DNA from: a virus
Length of the DNA: 64,000 bases
Direction: 5' to 3' (one strand)
Virus record (IMG/VR): IMGVR_UViG_3300022682_000042
Location: 18,542 to 82,541 of that record
Notes under the pieces: generated by a model
The model's input: only the letters and a program-made list of their open reading frames with translations
Databases searched by the model: none
What the model was told of the DNA's origin: nothing
Shown: piece by piece, positions 6,749 to 15,688 of the stretch
How the letters are laid out: every line of letters begins with the position of its first letter
How positions within the stretch are numbered: position 1 is the first letter of the stretch
Position numbers and translations under genes: made by a program

Positions 6749-6889
6749 CCCTATGGTCTACCCGCAACAGTTTTTGTAAGAACTGACGGCATAGAGGCGG
6801 CCCTTTGTAAGCCAGTTGTCCAAATAAAAAACCGTTGCTTGCAGACAAGAATATTATACCACAATACTTGGACCGACACAAGTACCCCC

Positions 6890-6918
6890 TTGTCAACCTC
6901 CCCTAATTATGTTATACT
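6890..6918 (+). promoter_or_regulatory. Promoter with terminator-containing leader (tail genes)
   Basis: TTGTCA (6890-6895), 17-base spacer, TATACT (6913-6918). The leader carries a small hairpin (GGCCAG / CTGGCC) and then an intrinsic terminator before the gene at 7024. Confidence 0.65.
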
Positions 6919-6977
6919 ATTCCTAGAAATCCCAACGGCCAGCTAGCCCCTGGCCCACAACCTAAAGACAGTAATCA

Positions 6978-7010
6978 GGCCGAGAGGACCGGCATCCTCT
7001 CGGCCTTTTT
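6978..7010 (+). terminator. Intrinsic terminator inside the leader of the 7024 gene
   Basis: 11-bp stem GGCCGAGAGGA / TCCTCTCGGCC with a six-base loop, then five T. It ends 13 bases before the ATG at 7024, with GGAG between. Read-through would be needed for expression of the tail genes, which suggests antitermination control. Confidence 0.75.
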
Positions 7011-7023
7011 GTATTGGAGCAAA

Positions 7024-7452
7024 ATGTCAGCTTCAAATATTGCATCGGCCCTGGTCACTACTTTATCTAGTGCATCACGGTTTGGGCCAAAATGTGTTGG
7101 GCTTGATTTTGGGGTACTTGAGACAAGTTCGGCCTCTGGGATTGTAGTCTCCTGGGCCACAGTCGAGGCCATGCAGGGTCAGTTCGGGGACCGGCCCGAA
7201 AGTGACCGGGAATGGACTTTCCTGCTGGATACATTTAGTAAGGACACCGGTAACGTCAAATCGGTATTAGCCCGAACTTTGGCCTGTGTGGATGATGTGT
7301 TGGGGGCCATCGGGGATGACCCGACCTTGCAGGGAACGGTCGAAAGGGTATCGGCCATCCGAGGCCGGCGGAATGTTGACCTGGCTTATGAGGCCGGGGG
7401 CTTTACCTGGCTACGGATGCCGATAGAGGTAGATGTCGTTGAATGGCCTTAG
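7024..7452 (+). CDS. Tail component (tail terminator-like)
   Basis: 142 aa; the start follows GGAG at 7016-7019. The position, between a gp10-like neck protein and the tail tube, is that of a minor tail or tail-terminator protein. The sequence contains TLARTLACVDDVLGAIGDDP, GTVERVSAIRG and a hydrophobic end MPIEVDVVEWP, consistent with such proteins, but I cannot place it firmly in one family. Confidence 0.55.
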   Translation: MSASNIASALVTTLSSASRFGPKCVGLDFGVLETSSASGIVVSWATVEAMQGQFGDRPESDREWTFLLDTFSKDTGNVKSVLARTLACVDDVLGAIGDDPTLQGTVERVSAIRGRRNVDLAYEAGGFTWLRMPIEVDVVEWP

Positions 7453-7702
7453 TCATATTCAACTAAATTTCAACTTGTTTATTGTAAAGTTGAATCTAGT
7501 AATCACAAAGTGATATTTAATGTTATCCCCTAGCTTGTAGCATCGCCTCATGATTGAGGAATTACTGGGTCAAGTACGCCATAAAATTGTAGGTCATTTG
7601 CCTCAGTAATTAGAGTTGGATGTATGACTGCATCCATTGATTAAAATTATAACACAAGTTTAAAATATATAGAAATGGCCTTACGGGTAGAAAGGGGGCC
7701 TT
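7453..7702. other. AT-rich intergenic stretch
   Basis: About 250 bases without a gene. It holds short inverted repeats (CAACTT / AAGTTG near 7470-7492, ATTACTG / CAGTAAT near 7561-7611, GGATG / CATCC near 7618-7634). No promoter of the usual kind is seen on the plus strand. It could encode a small structured RNA or be a scar of a lost gene. Confidence 0.4.
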
Positions 7703-7927
7703 ATGTCCAAAAAGAAGAAACTGTATCGGATATTAGAGCCGGGGGGCCTAACCCTGGCCGGCAAACATTTTGTTGAGCATCAGGAATATGACCTGTTGGC
7801 TGAAGGGTGGGGGACCGGTGACATTGGCCCGGCCCTCCGGTCAAATATGATAGTTGAGGCCGGGGAGGTTGAGGAACCTGAACCGGCCAAAAAAGAACAG
7901 ATAACAAAGGAGAAAGACAATGACTAG
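7703..7927 (+). CDS. Small hypothetical tail-module protein
   Basis: 74 aa with a basic start (MSKKKKLYRILEPGG) and a very acidic/lysine-rich end (EVEEPEPAKKEQITKEK). It lies between the tail terminator-like gene and the tail tube gene, overlapping the latter by 8 bases, and has GGGGG near its start. Function unknown; probably part of the tail operon. Confidence 0.55.
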   Translation: MSKKKKLYRILEPGGLTLAGKHFVEHQEYDLLAEGWGTGDIGPALRSNMIVEAGEVEEPEPAKKEQITKEKDND

Positions 7928-8342
7928 AAAGTCGGCGCGTGACGCCTATATCGTTATTCTGGATGGTAATTCGGCCAGTCAGAATATCAGTGGCCGGTCC
8001 AATAGTTATACATTCAGCTTTACCTCGGAAGAGGTGGACGTGACTACCTTTGGGGCCTTATACCGGGAACGGGTGGCCGATGGTTTGCGGGATTGGTCTC
8101 TGGAATTGGGTGGTTTTTGGGACGGGGCAGCCTCCCAGATTGACGATATTTTTTCCAGTGTGTTTGCAGCCTGTACGTCGGTTTGTCTGTACCCGGCCGG
8201 TTCATCGGTCTCGACCTACTATTCCGGCTGTGCAATTTTGCAGGACTACACGGTCGAGGGGGCCGTTGAAGGAGTTGTCTCCTGGTCGGCCACCTTGATG
8301 GCGGCCAGTATCCTCAATTGGACTGATGGTGATGGTATTTAA
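7920..8342 (+). CDS. Major tail (tube) protein
   Basis: 140 aa. It reads SYTFSFTSEEVDVTTFGALY early and ends with EGVVSWSATLMAAS, the pattern of TP901-1-type tail tube proteins in which an inner beta barrel hexamerises. Length is short but normal for this class. The order tube - chaperones - tape measure supports the call. Four cysteines between 75 and 100 are unusual for this family. Confidence 0.75.
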   Translation: MTRKSARDAYIVILDGNSASQNISGRSNSYTFSFTSEEVDVTTFGALYRERVADGLRDWSLELGGFWDGAASQIDDIFSSVFAACTSVCLYPAGSSVSTYYSGCAILQDYTVEGAVEGVVSWSATLMAASILNWTDGDGI

Positions 8343-8770
8343 TGGCAACTAGGGAGGCCAATACAATGGCTAAAACTAAAATGGTGATGCCGGTCAGAAC
8401 CCGGCAAGTTGAACTTGATGGGGCCTGGGAGGGGTGGCAATTCGAGGGCCGGGTCAATCCCCCTATTGCTATTCTGGATAAGTTACAGTCTGACCGGTTC
8501 CACGATATTTGTGAGGCCCTGGGGTCTATTATCCTTGATTGGAATTTTGTAGATGAGGAAGGCCAACCCCTGGACTCTCCCCCCCAGGCCAAAGAGAAGG
8601 CCATCAAGCAATACCGGGCCAATTTGAACGGGGATAAACCTACCCTGACCGAGGAAAAGATCATAGGGATTGAGGCCGCTACTCAGGCGGCGGCAGCCCT
8701 GCCTTTTGACCTGGCTATTGCTGTTTCGGCGGCCCTGTCCCGGTCTATTGCTACACCGGACCCAAACTAA
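8342..8770 (+). CDS. Tail assembly chaperone (gpG analogue)
   Basis: 142 aa, between the tail tube and the tape measure. Its helical, acidic sequence and size fit tail assembly chaperones. The last codons form the heptamer CCCAAAC at 8761-8767, right before TAA. A -1 shift there joins this gene to the next one, as in lambda G/GT. Confidence 0.75.
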   Translation: MATREANTMAKTKMVMPVRTRQVELDGAWEGWQFEGRVNPPIAILDKLQSDRFHDICEALGSIILDWNFVDEEGQPLDSPPQAKEKAIKQYRANLNGDKPTLTEEKIIGIEAATQAAAALPFDLAIAVSAALSRSIATPDPN

Positions 8771-8991
8771 CGCTCAGGGTGATGGACGCCGGCAAGACTG
8801 GCGCTCCTCCACCCTGGGCCTTAGTCAAAGCCTGGTTGTGTCAGTTCTACGGCTGTACCCCCGGCCAACTGGCTCAGGAAGAGGCTGATGAAATTTTGCT
8901 ACTTTATAATTTGAGTGGAACCTATGAAGAGTGGCGCAAGAAAAGGCCCGGTTTTGGTGGCAATAAACCCAAAATCAGGAGGCTCGAATAG
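8342..8991 (+). CDS. Frameshifted tail chaperone fusion (gpGT analogue)
   Basis: Predicted product of -1 ribosomal slippage at CCCAAAC. After the proline and asparagine codons the ribosome continues in the -1 frame with LTLRV and enters the 8779-8991 frame without meeting a stop. Position and site match the conserved programmed frameshift of siphovirus tail chaperones. The fusion is about 216 aa. The fraction shifted cannot be read from the sequence. Confidence 0.7.
8761..8767 (+). promoter_or_regulatory. -1 ribosomal slippery site CCCAAAC
   Basis: In the zero frame it reads C CCA AAC followed by TAA, an X XXY YYZ heptamer. The downstream frame is open for the whole second chaperone part. 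Confidence 0.75.
8779..8991 (+). CDS. Second tail chaperone domain (T part)
   Basis: 70 aa reading frame, -1 relative to the upstream gene. It contains FYGCTPGQLAQEEADEIL and a basic tail (WRKKRPGF, KPKIRR). It is probably made mainly as the C-terminal part of the frameshift fusion and recruits the tape measure. A free start at GTG 8779 is possible but has no clear ribosome site. Confidence 0.6.
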   Translation: MMDAGKTGAPPPWALVKAWLCQFYGCTPGQLAQEEADEILLLYNLSGTYEEWRKKRPGFGGNKPKIRRLE

Positions 8992-11918
8992 TGGCCCGTA
9001 ATGTCACCATCAGGTTCATCGGTAAAGATGAACTATCCCCCGTTGCCCAAAAGATAGGTAACAATATGTCCGGCCTGGGCAAACAGCTTGGGTCGGCTTC
9101 TTCTGAGGCATCTTCATCGACCGGTATATTCTCTAAATTAGGGTCGGCCATTGGTGGTATGGCTACTGTGGCCGGGGGGATTATTGCGGCCAATATTTTT
9201 GGCAATCTCGTTACTGGCTTAAAGGATTTTGCGGCGGCCGGCCTTCAGGCTGTCGGTGAAACCCAGATGCTTGAGCAACGGCTTAACTCCCTCTTTGCAG
9301 CTAACCTAATGTACGAACAACAAACAGTCACCACTACTGAGGCCATAACTAAATCAGCCGAAGCTATTGCCAAAGAACGGGAGGAGATGGAACGGAATGT
9401 GGCCAAGCGCGATACTCTGGCTGCCAAGATACAGGAACAACGTCAACGGGTTATAGACTTGACGGCAGCCTGGGGGGAACAGGGGTTGGCTACCAAAACA
9501 GCCCAGGCCAAACTTGGGGAGATGGAAGTTCAGTTATCCCAACTAGATGCCGAAATAGCCAGGGGGGTATCATCAGTTGATGATTTTGTAACTATCACCC
9601 AAACTCAATGGGTTCCTACCGGTAAAGATTTGGCTCAGACCCAGGCCGAAGCCAGGGTTGAGGCTGAAAAACTCCTCAAGGGTATTGAGGCCCTGGTCAA
9701 AGTTTCTCCCTTCCCTACAACTGAAATTCAGACTATCGGGGCCTACGGGGTTCAGATGGGGATGACAGCCGATGAGGCCCTGGAATTTACTACCACGATG
9801 ACCAACTTGGGCCTGGCCCTGGGTCTACCAGCGCACGAAGTGGTCAGAATGTCTCAAAACCTGAAACAGATGCAGGGGATGAGTAAACTAACTACTATTG
9901 ATATGCGGGAGATGGAACGCCGGGGTTTTGATCTGGCCAAAGTCTTACAAATTGAAATGGGGATGTCGGTTGAGGAGTTTAATGCCGAACTTGCCCGGTC
10001 CCCGGAAAAGTTCAACGAGCTTATTTCAGCCATCAATACCTTTTCTCAAAACACATTCGGGGATGTTATTACCCAGATGAACCAAACCTTACCGGCCATG
10101 TATGGTCGGCTCAAGGATACGTTTGTTTTAGGGGCCAGAGACTTGTTACGGCCCATAGTCGAAGCTGTAACCCCGTTTGCCTCAGATTTTATAGATGAGT
10201 TCGATAGTCAAATGACTACCTTAATGCCTGCCATCGGGGAACAGATAGCCGGTTATCTGGTAACCGGCCTGCAACTAGGACAGACCGGTCAACTCGGACC
10301 AGCTATAGCTCAAATTCTATCTGACGGGTGGACTAACTATGTTTTGCCGGTCCTACAAACCTGGACAGAGACATTTTTTCAGTGGGTAGTGACAACGGTT
10401 CAGGAATTACCTACTCAATTATCAACTTTGGTATCCGGTATTACCGAATATTTTTCCGGGTCCGGGGCCGAACTGCAAACCTCGGTTCATACCTGGGTCC
10501 AGGCATTTTGGTCCTGGGTACAGGAGGCCGGAGCGCAGTTAGGTCAGGTCTTGGGGGCCTTGTTAGGTCAGATATTCAATTGGGCCTCAAGTGGGGAAAC
10601 CCAAACCCAACTTAACGAAATGGGCTTTGTTTTGGGACAACGGTTAGTAGATGGTTTGGCTCAATTAGTCGAGGACCAGGCGGCCCTAATTGATATTATG
10701 TCGAAATTGGTAGCCGGTTTGGGAATAGCAGTTGGGGCTATCGGTGGGGCCTTGATAATGGTTGGGGGCCAGATTGTGGCCGGTATCATCTCCGGTATTC
10801 TGGAAAAATTGGGGGTAGACCTCAAGCCGGCCTTAGTTAGTGACCTGGGAAATATTTTTTCCGGTATGGCCGAAAACATTAAAATCATTGCCAAAGTCAT
10901 CGGAACTAATATTGTCGAGGGCATCAAGACCGGGATAACCGATGCCAAAGACAAAGTAACTACGGCCATAACTGACATAGCTACCGGGGCCTTGGATACC
11001 ATCAAAGATGTTCTGGGTATTGGCAGTCCGGCCAAAGCCTTTATTGACATCGGCCTGAATATTATGGAGGGGCTGGCCGGGGGTATTACTGAGAATATAG
11101 GCAAGGTTCTGGGAGCGCTTGGGTCAGTCGGTAAGTCTCTTCTGGGGGGCCTATTCGGGGGGGATGATGAAGGGTCAAGCCTGGACCTGGGGGACCTGTT
11201 AATGAACTTGGTAACCGGTATCCCGGAGGCCATAGAGAACCTAAAGATCGGCTTTACCGAACTGTGGACGATATTGAATGAACAAGTAGTTGGCCTGGTA
11301 ATAGAACAGGCTCTTGTTCCCCTGGTAGCTTTATTAGTACAACTGTATACGGTCCATATTCCTACCCTACAAACAGTTTGGACGGCAGCCAACGAAGCCA
11401 TCACTTCATCGACGTTCCCGGTCCATGATGCCATCCGACTTATTATTACCTTATTGGGTCAAGCCTCACAAGCGGTCAAACAGTTGGCCCTGGATTTTAA
11501 GGCGGCTATGGATGACATTGCCGATTCGATGGAAGATGCCGCCGATGGTATTGGGGAATTAGTAGACCGGATAGATGAGGCCACTGAGGCATTTAGGAAA
11601 ATGGCCGAGGCAGCCAAGGAAGCGGCAGGGGCCTCGGAGGCTGCCGGGTCTACGGCCCCCGGTGGGGCCGGGTTCCAACACGGTACGGGCCTGTCAGGGT
11701 TCCGGGTTCCGGGGCCTGGGGGCCGGCCTTTCCCCTTGACGGTTCATGGCGGCGAGATGGTTGAGGTAATGCCGGCCGGGGCAGCCAGACAGGCCCGGCG
11801 GAGTGGGGATGGTGGGGGTAATACCTGGAATGTGACTATTAACGCTACGGAGTCGGTTGGGGGAGTTCAACATTCTTTGATGACGCTGATGGCGCTTGTT
11901 GGTTCCTCTTCTGGATGA
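8991..11918 (+). CDS. Tape measure protein
   Basis: 975 aa, the longest gene of the tail block; GTG overlaps the preceding stop by one base and follows AGGAGG. It sets tail length and is ejected into the cell. Residues about 105-190 are coiled coil. Residues 225-345 resemble the phage tape-measure N-terminal domain (TTTMTNLGLALGL, LKQMQGMSKL, EMERRGFDLAKVL). Several hydrophobic helices at about 540-600 and 740-780 may cross the host membrane. The end is Gly/Pro-rich (GFQHGTGLSGFRVPGPGG) and then reads TVHGGEMVEVMPAG. Confidence 0.9.
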   Translation: MARNVTIRFIGKDELSPVAQKIGNNMSGLGKQLGSASSEASSSTGIFSKLGSAIGGMATVAGGIIAANIFGNLVTGLKDFAAAGLQAVGETQMLEQRLNSLFAANLMYEQQTVTTTEAITKSAEAIAKEREEMERNVAKRDTLAAKIQEQRQRVIDLTAAWGEQGLATKTAQAKLGEMEVQLSQLDAEIARGVSSVDDFVTITQTQWVPTGKDLAQTQAEARVEAEKLLKGIEALVKVSPFPTTEIQTIGAYGVQMGMTADEALEFTTTMTNLGLALGLPAHEVVRMSQNLKQMQGMSKLTTIDMREMERRGFDLAKVLQIEMGMSVEEFNAELARSPEKFNELISAINTFSQNTFGDVITQMNQTLPAMYGRLKDTFVLGARDLLRPIVEAVTPFASDFIDEFDSQMTTLMPAIGEQIAGYLVTGLQLGQTGQLGPAIAQILSDGWTNYVLPVLQTWTETFFQWVVTTVQELPTQLSTLVSGITEYFSGSGAELQTSVHTWVQAFWSWVQEAGAQLGQVLGALLGQIFNWASSGETQTQLNEMGFVLGQRLVDGLAQLVEDQAALIDIMSKLVAGLGIAVGAIGGALIMVGGQIVAGIISGILEKLGVDLKPALVSDLGNIFSGMAENIKIIAKVIGTNIVEGIKTGITDAKDKVTTAITDIATGALDTIKDVLGIGSPAKAFIDIGLNIMEGLAGGITENIGKVLGALGSVGKSLLGGLFGGDDEGSSLDLGDLLMNLVTGIPEAIENLKIGFTELWTILNEQVVGLVIEQALVPLVALLVQLYTVHIPTLQTVWTAANEAITSSTFPVHDAIRLIITLLGQASQAVKQLALDFKAAMDDIADSMEDAADGIGELVDRIDEATEAFRKMAEAAKEAAGASEAAGSTAPGGAGFQHGTGLSGFRVPGPGGRPFPLTVHGGEMVEVMPAGAARQARRSGDGGGNTWNVTINATESVGGVQHSLMTLMALVGSSSG

Positions 11919-11940
11919 TTTGAATATCCCATAGGTAATC

Positions 11941-11969
11941 TTGCTTAGTATGGTAAAGTATGGTATAAT
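11941..11969 (+). promoter_or_regulatory. Promoter of the GIY-YIG gene
   Basis: TTGCTT (11941-11946), 17-base spacer, TATAAT (11964-11969). It is surrounded by the inverted motifs GTATGGTAA and TTACCTTACTATAC, which may form an operator. AAAGGAG precedes the ATG at 12005. Confidence 0.65.
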
Positions 11970-12004
11970 TACCTTACTATACTATAACACTAAAGGAGAT
12001 TACC

Positions 12005-12529
12005 ATGAGTGATTATATTTTGTTAAGTGCTTTAGCCGATGAATTGGGGATGTGGAAAAGTAACTTAAGAAAATACATTTTATCAAACGGAATTTCATTT
12101 CAAAAAATAAGAACCCCAGAAACAAGAAATCAATTAGCCTTAGCCTTAACTGAGAATGATGCCAATTTAGTCCGGCAACTAAGAGAACAAGGTGGATTTG
12201 GCACGAAAAAACCTATTCCTTCTGATAAAAACGGGGATGGGTTTTTTTATATCATCCAAATTGTTCCAGACCTTGACCCATTACGGGTAAAGCTTGGCTT
12301 TTCATCTAACGTTGAGGGACGTTTACAGGCCCATCGAACTGCGGCCCCTACTGCCAAATTGGCTAAGTCTTGGCCCTGTCGTCGTAGTTGGGAAATAGCA
12401 GCTATGGCAAGTATAACTAAAGACGGCTGTGAGTTGATTGCCAATGAGGTTTATATATGTAAGGATGTTGACAAACTCACAAGTAACGGTGATAAGTTCT
12501 TTGAAATTATGCCAGAAGTTAATTTTTAA
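12005..12529 (+). CDS. GIY-YIG-like nuclease with N-terminal HTH
   Basis: 174 aa. The first 50 residues look like a DNA-binding helix-turn-helix (LADELGMWKSNLRKYI). Residues about 80-150 form a GIY-YIG / T5orf172-type domain: FFYIIQIVPD, VKLGFSSNVEGRLQAHR, then an acidic NEVYIC. It is probably a homing endonuclease. It has its own promoter, is AT-rich and splits the tail operon between tape measure and distal tail protein, all signs of a mobile insert. Confidence 0.7.
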   Translation: MSDYILLSALADELGMWKSNLRKYILSNGISFQKIRTPETRNQLALALTENDANLVRQLREQGGFGTKKPIPSDKNGDGFFYIIQIVPDLDPLRVKLGFSSNVEGRLQAHRTAAPTAKLAKSWPCRRSWEIAAMASITKDGCELIANEVYICKDVDKLTSNGDKFFEIMPEVNF

Positions 12530-12534
12530 GGCTA

Positions 12535-12563
12535 TTGTACTGTTCTCTATTTTGTGATAAAAT
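12535..12563 (+). promoter_or_regulatory. Promoter with terminator-containing leader (distal tail genes)
   Basis: TTGTAC (12535-12540), 17-base spacer, TAAAAT (12558-12563). It restarts transcription after the GIY-YIG gene. A terminator at 12600-12633 lies between it and the next ATG. Confidence 0.6.
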
Positions 12564-12599
12564 GAGGTTACAGGCAATCAAAAAATAATAATTTGAAAA

Positions 12600-12633
12600 A
12601 GCGGTGGGACCGCCCAGGCCCTACCGCTTTTTT
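12600..12633 (+). terminator. Intrinsic terminator just before the distal tail gene
   Basis: Stem AGCGGTGGG / CCCTACCGCT with one GU pair, then six T. It could end the GIY-YIG transcript, but it also sits downstream of the 12535 promoter and only 12 bases before the next ATG, so it resembles the leader terminators at 6978 and 43538. Confidence 0.7.
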
Positions 12634-12645
12634 ATTGGAGTAACT

Positions 12646-14571
12646 ATGGGTGATTGGAAAGTTATCCAAAATGGAAGTCAGCTTGATTTTGCTGACAATT
12701 TTGGCTTTAGAATATCGCAGGCCCCTGGAACCGGCTTTAGTCCGGTTGAAAATATTTATGTCGATTACGGCCTACTTGACGGGGGCCTCTTCCAGCGTAC
12801 CCGGACCGGGGTCAAGTCATTTAGCCTGGTAGGGACTATCTCCGGTTCAAGCGTGGCCGGCCTGTTGGGGAATCGGCGGGCCTTAATTGATGCCGTCAAG
12901 CCTGACCGGACCAGCCCTCAAGAGCCGGTGGTTATCCAATATACCGGGGGGGCCTCAACCTTGCAGGCCAGCGCCTATTATGATGGGGGCCTTGAATTAG
13001 GTAATGTGGAAAGTTTTCACGAGCCCAGGGTGGCTCTGAACTTTTTGCAATTTGATCCGTATTGGGAGGTGGCGGCTAGTGATGGGGCGGTAGTTAACAA
13101 TACAACTTCATTGGGCAACCAGGAAATAGTTACAGCTTCGTATTTTTTAGAAAGGCAAATAACGGGTCAATGGACAGTACCTGGCTCTATCGGTTGGTCT
13201 GGGGTTCCTGGTACTACGTCCAAGACATTATACGACCCTAGTGGGCGATTATATTTGGGCGCACCAGATGATGTTTTCGGTGGGTCAAATACTGGACCGA
13301 TTGTATATCTTGAAAATAACCAATGGACAGCAATCTCAGCGTGTACCGGAGGAATTTTCTCAGATATGGCTTTGGGGCCTAATAGACTTTATGCCTTGAA
13401 CATTAGAGACCATGCAGACCAGACTCAAAATGTCTGCTCCTGGATATTTGGGTCAGCCAGTATTTTTACGGTAGGAGCCAGTAGCGGACAAACATGGACA
13501 AATACGCCTAGGAATATACTTGTCGAAAAAAATAACAGCATTTTTATGACAGGTAATTTAACCGCTGTTGGTAGTAATACGGCTTGTGGTATTGCCTGGT
13601 TTGATGGAACCGAATGGTGGGGAGATACTGAATTTGATGGGGGAGCAAGTTTGGCGCAAACATATCCATTAGAGGATATAAAAAAAGGGGGGGATGGTAG
13701 ATATTATGTAATTTTACCAGAAAATATAGATGCTGTTGGGTCTGCCGTTGAAGTGTCTGCCTGTGGGTTAGCAGCCTGGGACCGGTCTGCCAGTCGTTGG
13801 TATGGGGTTTCATCCTCCCCGACCGAATGGATTGGGGGAGGACTGGAAAGTATTGCAGTTGGCCTGGATGGTACAATGTATTTTGCCGGGGCCTGTGGTT
13901 TTGTTGGGTTAGGAAGTGGCTGTACCGCTGTTGCTTATGACTATGAAAATGTTAGATTAGTCGGAGGTGGCCTGGGAGGTGGAAATAGCCAGGTTAATGC
14001 CCTGAAGGTCGATGCAAATAATAATCTACATGCTGTAGGTCAAGGGAATATTTTACCGGTAGGTTATTCGGCCTCAAACCAATATTGGGTCTGGAATGGG
14101 TATAGTTGGAATGTTGGGGGAGGGGCTATTCTTTTTAATGACAATCTTTATGATATTGACATATACAATGATAACAACGACAAAAGAACAGCTATCGTAG
14201 GTAACTTTACATCGGCTAGTTGTTGTTCTTATACAAAAATCACAAATAACGGTACGTCTAATGCTTACCCCGTCATTACTGCCAGTGGACCAGGAAAATG
14301 GTACTCAATTGAGAATCATACTACAAATCAAACTATCTTAATAGATTATACATTGGCAACTGGTGAGACTGCATCGTTAGACCTTAGACCAGGACAGAAA
14401 ACATTTATCAGTGATTTTAATGGTAATATATTGTCTAATATTCGGCCTGAATCAGATATATCTAATTTTTATTTGGCCCCCGGAGACAACAATATTACTA
14501 TTTTTATAAATGATGAATCCGCCAGTTCTAACATTGAGTGGGTAACTCGCTCCTGGTCAATAGATTTATAA
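12646..14571 (+). CDS. Distal tail protein with inserted beta-propeller
   Basis: 641 aa from ATG 12646 (TTGGAG upstream). Residues 1-150 resemble a Dit N-domain (TRTGVKSFSLVGTISG, RRALIDAVKPDR, FDPYWEV). The last 100 residues resemble the Dit C-domain (KWYSIENHTTNQTI, LRPGQKTFI, FYLAPGDNNITIFI). Between them about 350 residues carry repeated propeller-like strands (LYDPSGRLYLG, IAWFDGTEWWG, VGLDGTMYFAG, WVWNGYSWNVGGG). This would be a baseplate hub ring with an outward propeller, perhaps binding host glycans. The middle part is lower in GGCC, so it may have been swapped in. Confidence 0.75.
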   Translation: MGDWKVIQNGSQLDFADNFGFRISQAPGTGFSPVENIYVDYGLLDGGLFQRTRTGVKSFSLVGTISGSSVAGLLGNRRALIDAVKPDRTSPQEPVVIQYTGGASTLQASAYYDGGLELGNVESFHEPRVALNFLQFDPYWEVAASDGAVVNNTTSLGNQEIVTASYFLERQITGQWTVPGSIGWSGVPGTTSKTLYDPSGRLYLGAPDDVFGGSNTGPIVYLENNQWTAISACTGGIFSDMALGPNRLYALNIRDHADQTQNVCSWIFGSASIFTVGASSGQTWTNTPRNILVEKNNSIFMTGNLTAVGSNTACGIAWFDGTEWWGDTEFDGGASLAQTYPLEDIKKGGDGRYYVILPENIDAVGSAVEVSACGLAAWDRSASRWYGVSSSPTEWIGGGLESIAVGLDGTMYFAGACGFVGLGSGCTAVAYDYENVRLVGGGLGGGNSQVNALKVDANNNLHAVGQGNILPVGYSASNQYWVWNGYSWNVGGGAILFNDNLYDIDIYNDNNDKRTAIVGNFTSASCCSYTKITNNGTSNAYPVITASGPGKWYSIENHTTNQTILIDYTLATGETASLDLRPGQKTFISDFNGNILSNIRPESDISNFYLAPGDNNITIFINDESASSNIEWVTRSWSIDL

Positions 14572-14572
14572 A

Positions 14573-15688
14573 ATGCCTGTCAATTATTCTGTCTCCTTAC
14601 TCAACCCAATAGGCGAACAGCTTGACCTATTAGATGACTGGCTTACCCTGTCTTATACCCGGTCTGTCAACGATGTTGGGGTGCTGGAGCTGGTCCTGGA
14701 TGGTAACTATTCCCCTTTTGCTAACCTCAAACTTGATGGCCGGTTAGTGGTTTGGCGTAATGCCGGAGGCCGGTCTTATGCCGACACTGATACAGTATTT
14801 CTTATCCGACAAATAGAACGGACCTTATCCAGTTCAGGCCAACGAACGATAACAGTAGTGGGCCTGTCGGCCGTTGAACTACTTAGGCGACGCATTGTAG
14901 CCTATGACGCCGGGTCCTCTCAGGCCAGTAAGTCAGATTTGGCCGATGACTTGCTGAAAGAGATTGTAGCCGAAAACCTGGGTAGCTCGGCCACAGATAG
15001 CAACCGGGATATCTCAACCTATCTGGATATTGAGGCCGATGTCAGTTTGGGGCCAACGGTCACGACTGACTTTGCTAGAGACAATGTTTTGTCTGTCTGT
15101 CAGGAAATAAGTCAGTCTACAATTCAGGCCGGTAGTCCGGTTTATTTTGATGTAGTGGCCCCTACTCAATCCACCCTTGAGTTCAGGACGTTCCGGGGCC
15201 AACGAGGGCTTGACCACACGTTTCCAAGCGGAACAAACCCGGTGGTATTATCCCCGGACCGGGGAAACCTGGTCAATGTTAGACGAACCTATGATTGGTC
15301 TGATGAGGTTACTTTTGCCTATGTTGGAGGGCAGGGGTTAGAGAGTGACCGGGATGTGCAGTCGGCCTCAAGCGGGGACCGGATAGCCAACAGTCCTTTA
15401 AACCGGCGGGAACGATTTGTGAGTTATTCTCAGGCTACCAGTGGGTCAGCGGCTTTGGTCAATCAGGCTGAGGCAGCTTTACGGGAAGGCCGACCCAAAC
15501 GGTCCTTTGTAGGAGAATTGGTCAACGTACCGGGGGCTACTGAATACGGGGTTCATTGGAAGTTCGGGGATTTGGTAACGGCCCAATTCGAGGGGGAAAG
15601 TGTTGACTGTATGGTTGAGGCTGTTCAGGTGAGCTTTGTCCGGGGCCGGGAAAGCATCAATGCCAAATTACGGGTAGTGGAGGACTGA
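14573..15688 (+). CDS. ReqiPepy6 Gp37-like tail protein
   Basis: 371 aa. It follows the distal tail gene and matches the Gp37-like / tail-hub family in its order of motifs: YSVSLLNPIGEQLDLLDDW at the start, FLIRQIERTLSSSGQRTITV, LLRRRIVAYDAGSSQA near 100-120, and FGDLVTAQFEG near the end. Such proteins form the hub that receives the tail tip. Overlaps the next start by one base. Confidence 0.75.
   Translation: MPVNYSVSLLNPIGEQLDLLDDWLTLSYTRSVNDVGVLELVLDGNYSPFANLKLDGRLVVWRNAGGRSYADTDTVFLIRQIERTLSSSGQRTITVVGLSAVELLRRRIVAYDAGSSQASKSDLADDLLKEIVAENLGSSATDSNRDISTYLDIEADVSLGPTVTTDFARDNVLSVCQEISQSTIQAGSPVYFDVVAPTQSTLEFRTFRGQRGLDHTFPSGTNPVVLSPDRGNLVNVRRTYDWSDEVTFAYVGGQGLESDRDVQSASSGDRIANSPLNRRERFVSYSQATSGSAALVNQAEAALREGRPKRSFVGELVNVPGATEYGVHWKFGDLVTAQFEGESVDCMVEAVQVSFVRGRESINAKLRVVED

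Noticed and set aside
10661-11434. 257-codon open frame on the minus strand opposite the tape measure gene
   Set aside because: It is composed of low-complexity Ser/Thr/Pro runs, has no ribosome site and mirrors the codon bias of the tape measure gene.
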